Source: SFEL01 sp045603585 (lineage in GTDB: Bacteria > Bacillota > Clostridia > Christensenellales > CAG-138). From it: 64,000 nucleotides of DNA. Position numbers and translations under genes: made by a program. Below are positions 16,246 to 24,708 of this stretch, piece by piece. The stretch lies in NCBI GenBank assembly GCA_045603585.1, contig JAZUMK010000013.1, positions 70,832-134,831 on the forward strand. Reading direction: 5' to 3'. Positions within the stretch are counted from its first letter, which is position 1. Every line of letters starts with the position of its first letter. Under the pieces are notes generated by a model, which worked only from the letters and a program-made list of their open reading frames with translations, ran no database searches and was not told where the DNA came from.

Positions 16246-17132
16246 CTTCCCACGGATGTACGCTGTGTCCGCGCAAATGCAATGCGGATAGAATAAATAA
16301 TATGGGCGCCTGCAATGCGCCCATATTGCCGTATATTGCAAAGGCATCTCTGCATATGTGGGAGGAGCCGTTTATCAGCGGAGAGCAGGGTTCCGGTACA
16401 ATATTTTTCTGCGGATGCAATTTAAAATGTGTTTTTTGCCAGAATCACGACATAAGCAACGGTCAGATCGGCAGCGTTGCGGATCCGAAGGCCCTTGCGG
16501 GTATTATGCTGCGCCTGCAGGATAAAGGCGCCCATAATATTAATCTGGTTTCGCCCGCGCCCTTTGTGCCAGTGATAGCTGAGGCTGTTGCCGAGGCAAA
16601 AAAACAGGGCTTATCCCTGCCCATAGTGTACAATACCAATGCTTATGAAAACGTGGATACACTTAAATGCCTTGAAGGCCTGGTGGATATTTACCTGCCC
16701 GATTTAAAATACGTTGACAGCGCCATTTCCCGCAAGTATTCAGGCGCGGCAGATTACTTTGAGCATGCATCCGGTGCCATTGATGAGATGTACCGGCAGA
16801 AGGGATTGCTGGCTTTGGATGATAACGGCATGGCGAAAAGCGGCATGGTGATTCGTCATCTTGTGCTGCCGGGTTCAGTGGATGAAACAAGACGGGTATT
16901 GGATTATATTGCCGGGCATTTTCCAAAGGAAATAAACATTTCTTTAATGAGCCAGTACGTTCCCTTTCACCTTGCCGAAAAGTATCCTCCGCTGGATCGT
17001 CCGTTGCTCAAAAGAGAGTATAAAAGGGCGGTGGAGTATGGGTTTTCTCTTGGGCTGGAAAACATTCTCACACAGGAAATGAGCTCTGCAACAGCTGCCT
17101 ATACTCCGGTATTCGACGGAAAATGCGACTAA
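16242..17132 (+). CDS. PflX-like radical-SAM protein (COG1313)
   Basis: 296 residues. An N-terminal Cys motif (CTLCPRKCNADR) precedes the radical-SAM loop GCNLKCVFCQNHDIS, whose C-x3-C-x2-C binds the 4Fe-4S cluster used with S-adenosylmethionine. The family resembles pyruvate formate-lyase activating enzymes, but the glycyl-radical partner of this branch is generally unknown and none lies nearby. It overlaps the sensor kinase by 4 nt, so it appears to belong to the same transcript. That suggests its expression is tied to the envelope-type signal, although a functional link is only inference. Confidence 0.85.
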   Translation: MTSHGCTLCPRKCNADRINNMGACNAPILPYIAKASLHMWEEPFISGEQGSGTIFFCGCNLKCVFCQNHDISNGQIGSVADPKALAGIMLRLQDKGAHNINLVSPAPFVPVIAEAVAEAKKQGLSLPIVYNTNAYENVDTLKCLEGLVDIYLPDLKYVDSAISRKYSGAADYFEHASGAIDEMYRQKGLLALDDNGMAKSGMVIRHLVLPGSVDETRRVLDYIAGHFPKEINISLMSQYVPFHLAEKYPPLDRPLLKREYKRAVEYGFSLGLENILTQEMSSATAAYTPVFDGKCD

Positions 17133-17201
17133 ATTGTAAACAGTTGATTATTTGTTAAAAAAGATAAAAATTGTGTTGCATAATACAATATCTGGTGCTA
17201 C

Positions 17202-17207
17202 TATAAT
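17202..17207 (+). promoter_or_regulatory. -10 element of the 17.2-kb RNA
   Basis: A perfect TATAAT. TTGCAT at 17176-17181 is 20 bp upstream, longer than optimal. The predicted start is near 17214. Confidence 0.4.
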
Positions 17208-17212
17208 AATAT

Positions 17213-17383
17213 AAAGCGAATATATCGAGCTGTCCGGGATTAACAAGCATTCTTCATTGTTTTTCCTCCAAAAATAAACCGAACTTTTATCGTTATTTCG
17301 CTTGTGCTGGGGGCATCTGCACAAAGCGATTTTCCGGACAGTATATTTGCTGGGAGCTCTGATATTATCAGGGCTCCTTTTTT
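17213..17383 (+). ncRNA. Candidate structured non-coding RNA, about 170 nt (6S-like architecture possible)
   Basis: No convincing ORF lies here. GCGAATATA (17216-17224) pairs with TATATTTGC (17342-17350). After a 5-nt bulge, CTGTCCGG (17230-17237) pairs perfectly with CCGGACAG (17334-17341). Inside are an AT-rich apical hairpin (AAATAA...TTATTT) and, on the 3' side, TCGCTTGTGC pairing with GCACAAAGCGA. A 10-bp terminator with six T follows. A promoter before and a terminator after argue for a free RNA. A rod with a closing stem and large internal bubble recalls 6S RNA, but I cannot confirm the consensus; an unknown cis-acting leader of the next gene is the alternative. Confidence 0.5.
17353..17383 (+). 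terminator. Intrinsic terminator of the 17.2-kb RNA
   Basis: A ten-pair stem (17353-17362 with 17368-17377, one G-U), loop TATTA, then six T. It ends 43 bp before the next start codon. Confidence 0.85.
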
Positions 17384-17425
17384 GCGCTCATGGGGCATAG
17401 GAATAATATGGAGGATTCTTTGCCT

Positions 17426-18508
17426 ATGAACAAAAAACAGGTTATTCTGTCCCTTATTATGACGGCGTTGATTTCAGCTTTCATGATAGTTTCACCCCGC
17501 TATATTGCAATGTCCCGCACCCCACTTACCCAGCATCGTGAAAATACTGTTTCCGAAGGATATCAGGGAATAATAACGGTTTGGCATATTGTGGGATTTA
17601 AACCGTATCAGGGAAGTCTCGGCACATGGATGAGCAATGCCGCCGCGCAGCTGGAAAAATATCACCGCGGGGTTTATTTGCAGGTGGACAGCATCGATAT
17701 GGAAGAGTATGAAGCCCGCATTGCAAGGGGAGAGCAACCGGACGTATTCTCTTTTCCTCTGGGCTGTATGTATGCGGAGCAGCTGTGTGAATTGGAGCTT
17801 GAGCTGCCGGAATTGAAGGGAAATACGAAAGAGGCCGGATACCGCGAGGGCAGGCTGTATGCTGTTCCTTATACGGCGTCCGGATATCTGTTGCTGCACA
17901 ATCAGAGACTTATGCAGGAGCAGGGAACAGATGCGCAAGGTATGACGGAGATGCTGAAAAGCGGAGCAGTTCCCGCTGCAGGCGACCCGGTGCAGGCTTG
18001 TATTTTCGGCGTTATGGGCGAAATGCTTGTACAGGAGGATTTTATTGAAGAAAGGGCGGTTTCTGCCTTTGTGGATGTACGGGCAGCGGGCGACCTTGAG
18101 CGAAAGGTGCAAAGCGGAAAAGGATTTCCCTTTGAAGTGCTGCCTTGCGGAAATTATACTGACCTTGTGCAGCTGATCGGAGCAAATGCAAATATTAAGC
18201 CTGAAAAGCTGCCGTATGTATACGAACTGATTGAGCTATGCCTGAATACAGATGAACAGCAGCAGCTTGCAGAGATAGGCTTAATGCCACTATTGGCGGA
18301 GATGCAGACAGAAAAAATGGATACAGAGGCAATAAACATGCTTTTTGAGGAGCTTGAAAATATAGCCGTACCAAATAGTTTCTTATACAAAACATATAGA
18401 GAACAGCTGAGGATAAGCGCTGCGGAAGCGATGCGTGGAAGCGTCAGCGCAAAAAAGGATATGGAATTACGCCTCAGAGAACTTGTAAGAGGAGCGGTAA
18501 TAAAGTAA
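17426..18508 (+). CDS. Extracellular solute-binding-like protein, function unknown
   Basis: 360 residues. An N-terminal hydrophobic helix (QVILSLIMTALISAFMIVS) suggests export or a membrane anchor; there is no lipobox Cys. The body has features of ABC-type sugar-binding proteins: ITVWHIVGF, GEQPDVFSFPLGCMY and EGRLYAVPYTASGYLLLHN. No permease or ATPase gene is adjacent, so transport is unproven. The start is ATG 17426, with GGAGG at 17410-17414; earlier ATGs at 17390 and 17408 lack a site. It follows the terminator of the structured RNA and precedes murB by 31 bp. Confidence 0.6.
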   Translation: MNKKQVILSLIMTALISAFMIVSPRYIAMSRTPLTQHRENTVSEGYQGIITVWHIVGFKPYQGSLGTWMSNAAAQLEKYHRGVYLQVDSIDMEEYEARIARGEQPDVFSFPLGCMYAEQLCELELELPELKGNTKEAGYREGRLYAVPYTASGYLLLHNQRLMQEQGTDAQGMTEMLKSGAVPAAGDPVQACIFGVMGEMLVQEDFIEERAVSAFVDVRAAGDLERKVQSGKGFPFEVLPCGNYTDLVQLIGANANIKPEKLPYVYELIELCLNTDEQQQLAEIGLMPLLAEMQTEKMDTEAINMLFEELENIAVPNSFLYKTYREQLRISAAEAMRGSVSAKKDMELRLRELVRGAVIK

Positions 18509-18539
18509 AATAATCATAAGTATACACATGGGAGGAACC

Positions 18540-19454
18540 ATGAAACACGCACTGGAACTTTGCGCCCGCAGGCTTGAAGGGTGCAAGCTTATAGAAAACG
18601 CACCTATGAAGAACTACACTTCCTTCAGAATAGGCGGACCTGCTGATTTGCTGTTTATGCCCCGCAATCGCCAAGAACTGCTGATGGGGTTTGAAGCGGC
18701 AAAGGAAGCAGGACTTCCCCTGGTTGTAATGGGAAACGGAAGCAATATGCTGATAAGCGATCAGGGCATCGATGGCCTTGTTATTCGCATTGGTACGGAT
18801 TTTTCCGGTATTGAATATGACGGATGCATTCAGAAGGTGCTTTCGGGTACCCTTATGTGCCTTGCGGCAAATGATTCGCTGGACAATGGCCTTATGGGGC
18901 TTGAATGGGCTACAGGCATACCCGGTACGGTTGGCGGCGCTGTTGCAATGAATGCAGGCGCATACGGCGGCGAGATAAAGCAGGTGCTGAGCAAGGTAGA
19001 ATGCCTTGTGGATGGCCAGATACAGCAAATTATACCCTCTGATGAAGATATGGCATACAGATACAGCAAATTCTGCGCACCGGATGTAATCGTACTTTCA
19101 GCAGAATTCAGCCTTTTGCCTGATGATGGCGGCGCAAAGGAAAGGGCAAAGGGATATTGTGAGAGCAGATGCACAAAGCAGCCTCTGTCCTATCCCAGCG
19201 CAGGCAGTACGTTTAAGCGCCCTAAGGGACACTTTGCAGGCGCACTTATCGAGCAGGCGGGCCTAAAGGGGCTCAGTGTCGGCGGCGCACAGGTAAGCAC
19301 ATTGCACGCAGGCTTTGTGATCAATACAGGCGGAGCTACCTGTGATGATGTTTGTACCCTTATGAAAAAGGTGCAGGACGAGGTATACGGCCGCTTTGGA
19401 GTAATGCTGGAGCCTGAAGTAAAAATCATTGGACGAGACGTATGCAGCTTATAA
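18540..19454 (+). CDS. murB: UDP-N-acetylenolpyruvoylglucosamine reductase
   Basis: 304 residues, type IIb MurB size. FAD-binding features are NYTSFRIGGPADLLFMP, GNGSNMLISDQGIDG and GLEWATGIPGTVGGAVAMNAGAYGGE. The catalytic Ser lies in YPSAGSTFKRP, and EPEVKIIG near the end holds the catalytic Glu. It makes UDP-MurNAc with NADPH in the cytoplasm. The start is set at ATG 18540 following GGGAGGAA; spacing is short (about 4 nt), so ATG 18528 remains possible. It overlaps rapZ by 13 nt. Confidence 0.96.
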   Translation: MKHALELCARRLEGCKLIENAPMKNYTSFRIGGPADLLFMPRNRQELLMGFEAAKEAGLPLVVMGNGSNMLISDQGIDGLVIRIGTDFSGIEYDGCIQKVLSGTLMCLAANDSLDNGLMGLEWATGIPGTVGGAVAMNAGAYGGEIKQVLSKVECLVDGQIQQIIPSDEDMAYRYSKFCAPDVIVLSAEFSLLPDDGGAKERAKGYCESRCTKQPLSYPSAGSTFKRPKGHFAGALIEQAGLKGLSVGGAQVSTLHAGFVINTGGATCDDVCTLMKKVQDEVYGRFGVMLEPEVKIIGRDVCSL

Positions 19455-20320
19455 TTCTATCCGGCATGTCAGGGGCCGGCAAAACCCAGGCGCTGAAAAA
19501 ATTCGAAGATACCGGATACTTTTGCGTGGATAATCTGCCCAGCGAAATGTGCCGCGGCTTTGTTGAGCTGTGCAGCAGGGCAATGCCACCTGTGGAAAAG
19601 GCTGCAGTTGTAATAGACAGCAGAGAAACTTTGCTGAACAGCAATCCCAACAGGGCTCTCAGGGAACTGGAAGAAGCGGGGCTGGATTACAGCATAGTTT
19701 TCTTGGATTGCCGCGATCAGATGCTGGAACGCAGATACAATGAAACTCGCAGGCGGCATCCGCTTTCGGAAGATGTGCGAACGGGTATTCAGCTGGAACG
19801 GGAAAAGCTGGCAAGCCTAAGGGACAGAGCCAGCGTAATAATCGATACCACAGATATGCGCCCTCTGGAGCTTGGTGCGGCCCTTGAAAGAGAGCTCGGC
19901 CTCTGCGGATCAGATTTCAATCTCAGCATAATGAGCTTCGGATATAAGCGGGGCGTGCCCTTTGAAGCGGATATAGTGATGGACATGCGTTTTTCCCGCA
20001 ATCCTTTCTACGATAAAGAACTTCGGGGGCTTTGCGGCAAGGATAAGGCCGTATATGACTATGTGATGGCGGATGCTTCCGTGACATATCTGATGGACAG
20101 TATGGAAAGCATGCTGAATATGCTGATTCCTAAGTTTATTGAGCAGGACAAGCGTCGCCTGGTGGTTGCCTTCGGATGCACCGGAGGACGGCACCGCTCA
20201 GTTTGTGCAGCCGAGGAGCTGAACAGGCGCATGAAGGATAAATACCACACCACCCTTGCCCACAGGGATCTGGTTACCGAGGGCAGCGATATTCAGGAGA
20301 GAACCGGCGAAAGGAGCTGA
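19442..20320 (+). CDS. rapZ: RapZ/YvcJ nucleotide-binding protein
   Basis: 292 residues. The Walker A motif GMSGAGKT is at 8-15, followed by DTGYFCVDNLP. The C-terminal signatures SFGYKRGVP and VVAFGCTGGRHRSVCAAEEL are family-defining. In Proteobacteria RapZ controls GlmZ decay; in Firmicutes YvcJ binds and hydrolyses GTP/ATP and has an ill-defined role. It lies in the usual cluster with whiA, but the yvcK/glmR gene that normally sits between them is missing here. It overlaps the end of murB. Confidence 0.96.
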   Translation: MQLIILSGMSGAGKTQALKKFEDTGYFCVDNLPSEMCRGFVELCSRAMPPVEKAAVVIDSRETLLNSNPNRALRELEEAGLDYSIVFLDCRDQMLERRYNETRRRHPLSEDVRTGIQLEREKLASLRDRASVIIDTTDMRPLELGAALERELGLCGSDFNLSIMSFGYKRGVPFEADIVMDMRFSRNPFYDKELRGLCGKDKAVYDYVMADASVTYLMDSMESMLNMLIPKFIEQDKRRLVVAFGCTGGRHRSVCAAEELNRRMKDKYHTTLAHRDLVTEGSDIQERTGERS

Positions 20321-20325
20321 AATAT

Positions 20326-21273
20326 TTGTCCTTTTCATCCATAACCAAGGACGAACTGGTAAACAGCTGCAGGCTGACAAATACAGAAGAAAAACGTTCC
20401 CTTTTATGCGGCGTTACCCACGCGGCCGGTTCCATGACCCTTGGCCGGGGCGGGGTAGGGCTTAAATACGTTACAGAAAACAGCAACGTGGCAGCGCTCA
20501 CAGCAAAGCTTGCCAAGGAGCTTTATTCTGCATCCGCTGTGGTTTCCATCAGCGAGAAGGAAAGGCTTAATGCGGTCAATACCGTTGTAAGTCTTTCGGG
20601 CGAAGGCGTAATGGATCTGCTTCGGGATGCAGGCTATGCAGTGGAAGGGGACGAGGAGCTGGAACTGGGCCATATACCTTCCAAGCTTACGGATAACGCG
20701 GAAAAAGCAAGGTGTTTTCTTAGAGGTGTGTTTCTTGGGGCAGGCTCTGTAAATGACCCCAATAAGGGCTATCACCTTGAACTGGTATGCAAATACGAGC
20801 GCTTTGCCCTTGAACTTTGCGAAATTATGGCGGGTCTTGGCATAACGGCGAAGTATTTTCCGAGAAAAACCAGCTATATAGTTTATATAAAGGACGGAGA
20901 GATGGTATCGGATTTCATTACTCTTATCGGAGCTATGAACAGCACCATCGCCTTTGAGGATGCCAGAGTTCTGCGCAGCGTAAACAACTATATCAACCGT
21001 CAGCAAAACTTTGAGGATGCCAATATGAACAAGGCTGCCGCCGCGGCGGCTCAGCAGTTGCTGGATATAGAGACCATACGAGTGAGCCGCGGTTTGGAAA
21101 GCCTGCCGCCTAAGCTTCGAGAAGCGGCAGAGATACGAATAAACAATCCGGAATCTACCTTGGCTGAGATCGCGGAGCTTGCAGGCATAAGCAAATCCGG
21201 CTTTAATCACAGGCTGGCCAAGCTGTCTGTTCTGGCGCAGGAAATTAAGGATCAGGACGGGGGTAATCTATAA
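20326..21273 (+). CDS. whiA: Sporulation/division regulator WhiA
   Basis: 315 residues. The N-terminal LAGLIDADG-like region includes KRSLLCGVTHAAGSMTL and CFLRGVFLGAGSVNDPNKGYHLEL. The C-terminal helix-turn-helix includes LPPKLREAAEIRINNPESTLAEIAELAGISKSGFNHRL. In Firmicutes WhiA binds DNA and influences division and chromosome segregation. TTG start at 20326 follows AAGGAG (20311-20316). It sits 5 bp after rapZ and abuts dnaE with no spacer, so it is co-transcribed with replication machinery. Confidence 0.96.
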   Translation: MSFSSITKDELVNSCRLTNTEEKRSLLCGVTHAAGSMTLGRGGVGLKYVTENSNVAALTAKLAKELYSASAVVSISEKERLNAVNTVVSLSGEGVMDLLRDAGYAVEGDEELELGHIPSKLTDNAEKARCFLRGVFLGAGSVNDPNKGYHLELVCKYERFALELCEIMAGLGITAKYFPRKTSYIVYIKDGEMVSDFITLIGAMNSTIAFEDARVLRSVNNYINRQQNFEDANMNKAAAAAAQQLLDIETIRVSRGLESLPPKLREAAEIRINNPESTLAEIAELAGISKSGFNHRLAKLSVLAQEIKDQDGGNL

Positions 21274-24200
21274 ATGAGCGGCTTTACCCATCTGCATGTA
21301 CATACCCAATACAGCTTATTGGACGGCGCTGCACGCATAAGCGACCTTGTTGCCCGTGCAAAGGAGCTGGGAATGGAAGCCCTGGCCATAACCGACCATG
21401 GGGCAATGTACGGCGTTATTGATTTTTATAAAGAATGCAAAAAGGCAGGCATAAAGCCTTTGCTTGGCATGGAGGCGTATGTTGCTCCCAATCACCTTGA
21501 GAAGAGCGGGCTGCGGGAAAATGCCCATTTGATACTCATATCAAAAAACCTTACCGGATACAGAAACCTTATGCAGCTGTCCAGCATAGCTTTTCTGGAT
21601 GGATTCTACTACAGGCCCCGCATCGATTACGAGCTGCTTGAGCAGTATTCCGAGGGGCTTATTTGTCTTTCTGCCTGCCTTGCAGGCGATATACCTCAGC
21701 TGCTGCTTGAAAGACGCTATGAGGATGCATTGGCCCTTGCCGCAAGGCTAAAGGGCATATTTGGCGATGATTTTTATATTGAGCTGCAGGATCACGGCCT
21801 GCCGGAGCAGCGGGAGGTATTGCCCCAGCTTGCAAAGATAGCCGCGGAGCTGAATATAAAAACAGTTGCCACCAACGACGTTCATTATGTAAGAAAAGAA
21901 GACGCTGAATCGCAGGATGTACTGCTTTGCATCCAGACAAACAAAGTGGTAACCGACGAGAACCGCATGAAGATGTCTGCGGATGAGTTTTATCTTAAAT
22001 CCGAAGATGAAATGCGCCTTGCATTGCCCAAATATTCCGAGGCAATTGCAAATACTGCGGAGATAGCGGACAAATGCAGCGTGGAAATAACCTTCCATGA
22101 ACAGCACCTGCCGGGATTTACTGCGCCGGATGGGCTTACCAATCTTGAATATCTTACAGAGATATGCCGCAAGGGTTTGGCCCGAAAGATGCCTGATGCA
22201 TCAGACGAGGTAAAAGAGCGGCTGGAATACGAAATAAGCGTAATAAATCAGATGGGGTTTGTGGATTACTTCCTCATCGTGTGGGACTTTGTAAACTTTG
22301 CCCATGAAAACGGCATATTTGTAGGCCCCGGCCGAGGAAGCGGCGCGGGAAGCCTTGCCGCATATTCAATGGGCATTACGGATACCGACCCAATCAAATA
22401 CGACCTTATATTCGAGCGTTTTCTTAATCCCGAACGTATATCAATGCCTGACTTTGATATCGATTTCTGTATAGAACGGCGTCAGGAAGTAATTGATTAC
22501 GTTGTACATAAATACGGCGCAGACCATGTATGTCAGATAATCACATTCGGTTCCATGGCTGCCCGTTTGGCGGTGCGTGACGTTGGCCGTGCGCTGGATA
22601 TGCCCTATGCGGAAGTTGACAGGATAGCCAAGCTTATTCCCAATGCGCTGGGCATGACCCTGACAAAGGCGCTGGAGCTTTCCACAGAGCTGAAGACCCT
22701 TTATGATGGGGATGAAACCGTAAAGAAGCTTATAGATCTTTCGCTTAAGCTGGAAGGCTTGCCGCGCCATGCATCCACCCATGCAGCAGGCGTGGTTATA
22801 TGCGCACAGCCCACAGTGCAGTATGTGCCTCTGCAGCGCAATGAGGATGCCATAACAACTCAGTTCCCAAAAGATACCGTGGAGGAACTGGGACTGCTTA
22901 AGATGGACTTTCTGGGCCTCAGAAACCTCACTGTAATCAGGGATGCCCTTGATTATATCCGTCAGGGCGGCGGGGAGGTGCCGGATCTTGAGCGGATGAA
23001 CAACGATGATCCCGCTGTTTATAAAATGATTGCAGAAGGAGATACCGATGGTGTTTTCCAGCTGGAATCCATGGGCATGCGTCAGTTTATGATGCAGCTT
23101 AATCCCGATTGCTTTGAAGACGTTATTGCGGGCATATCCCTTTTCCGCCCCGGTCCAATGGAACAGATACCCAGGTATATTGCCGGAAAGAATGACAGAA
23201 ACAACGTTAAATATCTCCACGAAAAGCTTCGCCCGATACTTAGCAAAACCTACGGCTGCATGGTATATCAGGAGCAGGTAATGCAGATCGTTCGGGATCT
23301 TGCAGGCTATTCCTGGGGACGAAGCGACCTTGTTCGCCCCGCCATGTCCAAGAAAAAGCATGACGTTATGGCCAAGGAGCGGGAATATTTCATTGACGGC
23401 ATTGTTGAAGACGGCGTGGTAAAGGTGCCGGGCGCAGTAAGGAATGGCGTAAGCCGCGAAATCGCAAATACCATATTTGACGAAATGATGGATTTTGCAT
23501 CCTATGCCTTCAATAAATCACATGCGGCGGCCTATGCGGTGCTTGCATACCGCACCGCATATCTTAAAAAGTATTATCCCGTGGAGTTTATGACGGCTCT
23601 TCTGAACAGCTTTATCGGCAAGGATATGGGCAAGATATCCGAATATGTCAACAGCTGCCGTCAGCATGGCATAGAGGTTTATCCACCGGATATAAATAAG
23701 AGCCAGGCAAAGTTTTCCGTGGAGAACGGCAGCATTCGCTTTGGATTTGCCGCTATAAAGAATGTCAGCGAAACCGTGACCGAGCAGATCGCAAGGGAGA
23801 GGGAACAGAACGGCCCATTCCGCGATTTTAACGATTTTCTCCGCAGGGGCGAAAGCCTGAATAAGCGCATTGTGGAAGGCCTGATAAAGGCCGGCTGCTT
23901 TGACAGTATGGGCGTAAAGCGCTCTCAGCTGATGCTGGTATACGATCAGGCCATGACATCCGCAGGCAACGACAGAAAGCAGCGGGCTACCGGCCAGCTT
24001 TCTCTGTTTGATATGGCTGGTGCGGATGAAATAGTGGAAGACACCGCCATACCTTTGCCTGATATTGAAGAATACGATCGAAACACTCTGCTCAATATGG
24101 AGCGTGAGGTAATGGGCATTTACATCAGCGGCCATCCATTGAGCGAATACAGCGAGGAGCTTAAGACCATGGCATCCTGTGCGGAGCTTTCTCAGGCGGA

Positions 24201-24708
24201 CGGAACAGGAAGGTATAAGGATAATCAAAAGATTCGTCTGGGCGGCATAATCACCTCAGTCCGAACAAAGCCGGTAAAGAGCGGCAACGGATTAATGGCA
24301 TATGCGGTGATTGAAGACCTTACCGGCAGCGTGGAGCTTGCGGCATTCCCATCGGTATTTTCCCGCTGCGCAAGCCGGCTGATGGTGGACAGCAAGGTTG
24401 CTGTGTCCGGCAAGCTGAACATGCGTGAGGATCAAAACAATACCATTCTGGTGGATGATATAATGCCGCTGGAGAAGTCATCCTCAATGGGCAAGCTTTA
24501 CCTCAGGCTGGATATGGGGGATACAAGGATTTTTGACAGGGTGAAAACAGTATTGTCGCGCTTCCCCGGAAACCTGCCTGTAATAATGGTGGATTCTGCC
24601 ACAAGAAAGAGCATGCAGGCTCCCAGAGAATTGTTTATAAATCCTTCAGATGCCGTTATTGACATAATGAAGGAAATGCTTGGCGAGGAGAACGTAAAGC
24701 TGAAATGA
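21274..24708 (+). CDS. dnaE: DNA polymerase III alpha subunit, DnaE
   Basis: 1144 residues. The PHP domain begins at once (FTHLHVHTQYSLLDGAARI; AITDHGAMYGV). The polymerase core has GPGRGSGAGSLAAYSMGI and the catalytic Asp pair in PDFDIDFCIERR. The finger and helix-hairpin-helix regions follow, and an OB-fold (IRLGGIITSVRTKPVKSG) lies near residues 980-1080. It is the DnaE1/DnaE3-type replicative enzyme; in organisms with PolC it primes lagging-strand synthesis. The gene is complete, overlaps the next by 4 nt and follows whiA directly. Confidence 0.97.
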   Translation: MSGFTHLHVHTQYSLLDGAARISDLVARAKELGMEALAITDHGAMYGVIDFYKECKKAGIKPLLGMEAYVAPNHLEKSGLRENAHLILISKNLTGYRNLMQLSSIAFLDGFYYRPRIDYELLEQYSEGLICLSACLAGDIPQLLLERRYEDALALAARLKGIFGDDFYIELQDHGLPEQREVLPQLAKIAAELNIKTVATNDVHYVRKEDAESQDVLLCIQTNKVVTDENRMKMSADEFYLKSEDEMRLALPKYSEAIANTAEIADKCSVEITFHEQHLPGFTAPDGLTNLEYLTEICRKGLARKMPDASDEVKERLEYEISVINQMGFVDYFLIVWDFVNFAHENGIFVGPGRGSGAGSLAAYSMGITDTDPIKYDLIFERFLNPERISMPDFDIDFCIERRQEVIDYVVHKYGADHVCQIITFGSMAARLAVRDVGRALDMPYAEVDRIAKLIPNALGMTLTKALELSTELKTLYDGDETVKKLIDLSLKLEGLPRHASTHAAGVVICAQPTVQYVPLQRNEDAITTQFPKDTVEELGLLKMDFLGLRNLTVIRDALDYIRQGGGEVPDLERMNNDDPAVYKMIAEGDTDGVFQLESMGMRQFMMQLNPDCFEDVIAGISLFRPGPMEQIPRYIAGKNDRNNVKYLHEKLRPILSKTYGCMVYQEQVMQIVRDLAGYSWGRSDLVRPAMSKKKHDVMAKEREYFIDGIVEDGVVKVPGAVRNGVSREIANTIFDEMMDFASYAFNKSHAAAYAVLAYRTAYLKKYYPVEFMTALLNSFIGKDMGKISEYVNSCRQHGIEVYPPDINKSQAKFSVENGSIRFGFAAIKNVSETVTEQIAREREQNGPFRDFNDFLRRGESLNKRIVEGLIKAGCFDSMGVKRSQLMLVYDQAMTSAGNDRKQRATGQLSLFDMAGADEIVEDTAIPLPDIEEYDRNTLLNMEREVMGIYISGHPLSEYSEELKTMASCAELSQADGTGRYKDNQKIRLGGIITSVRTKPVKSGNGLMAYAVIEDLTGSVELAAFPSVFSRCASRLMVDSKVAVSGKLNMREDQNNTILVDDIMPLEKSSSMGKLYLRLDMGDTRIFDRVKTVLSRFPGNLPVIMVDSATRKSMQAPRELFINPSDAVIDIMKEMLGEENVKLK

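Noticed and set aside
17133..17425. T-box, SAM, TPP, FMN, glycine, purine or c-di-GMP riboswitch
   Set aside because: None of the hallmark conserved sequences I know for these classes is present (no T-box TGGNACCGCG, no CTGAGA, no AGGGCAA, etc.).
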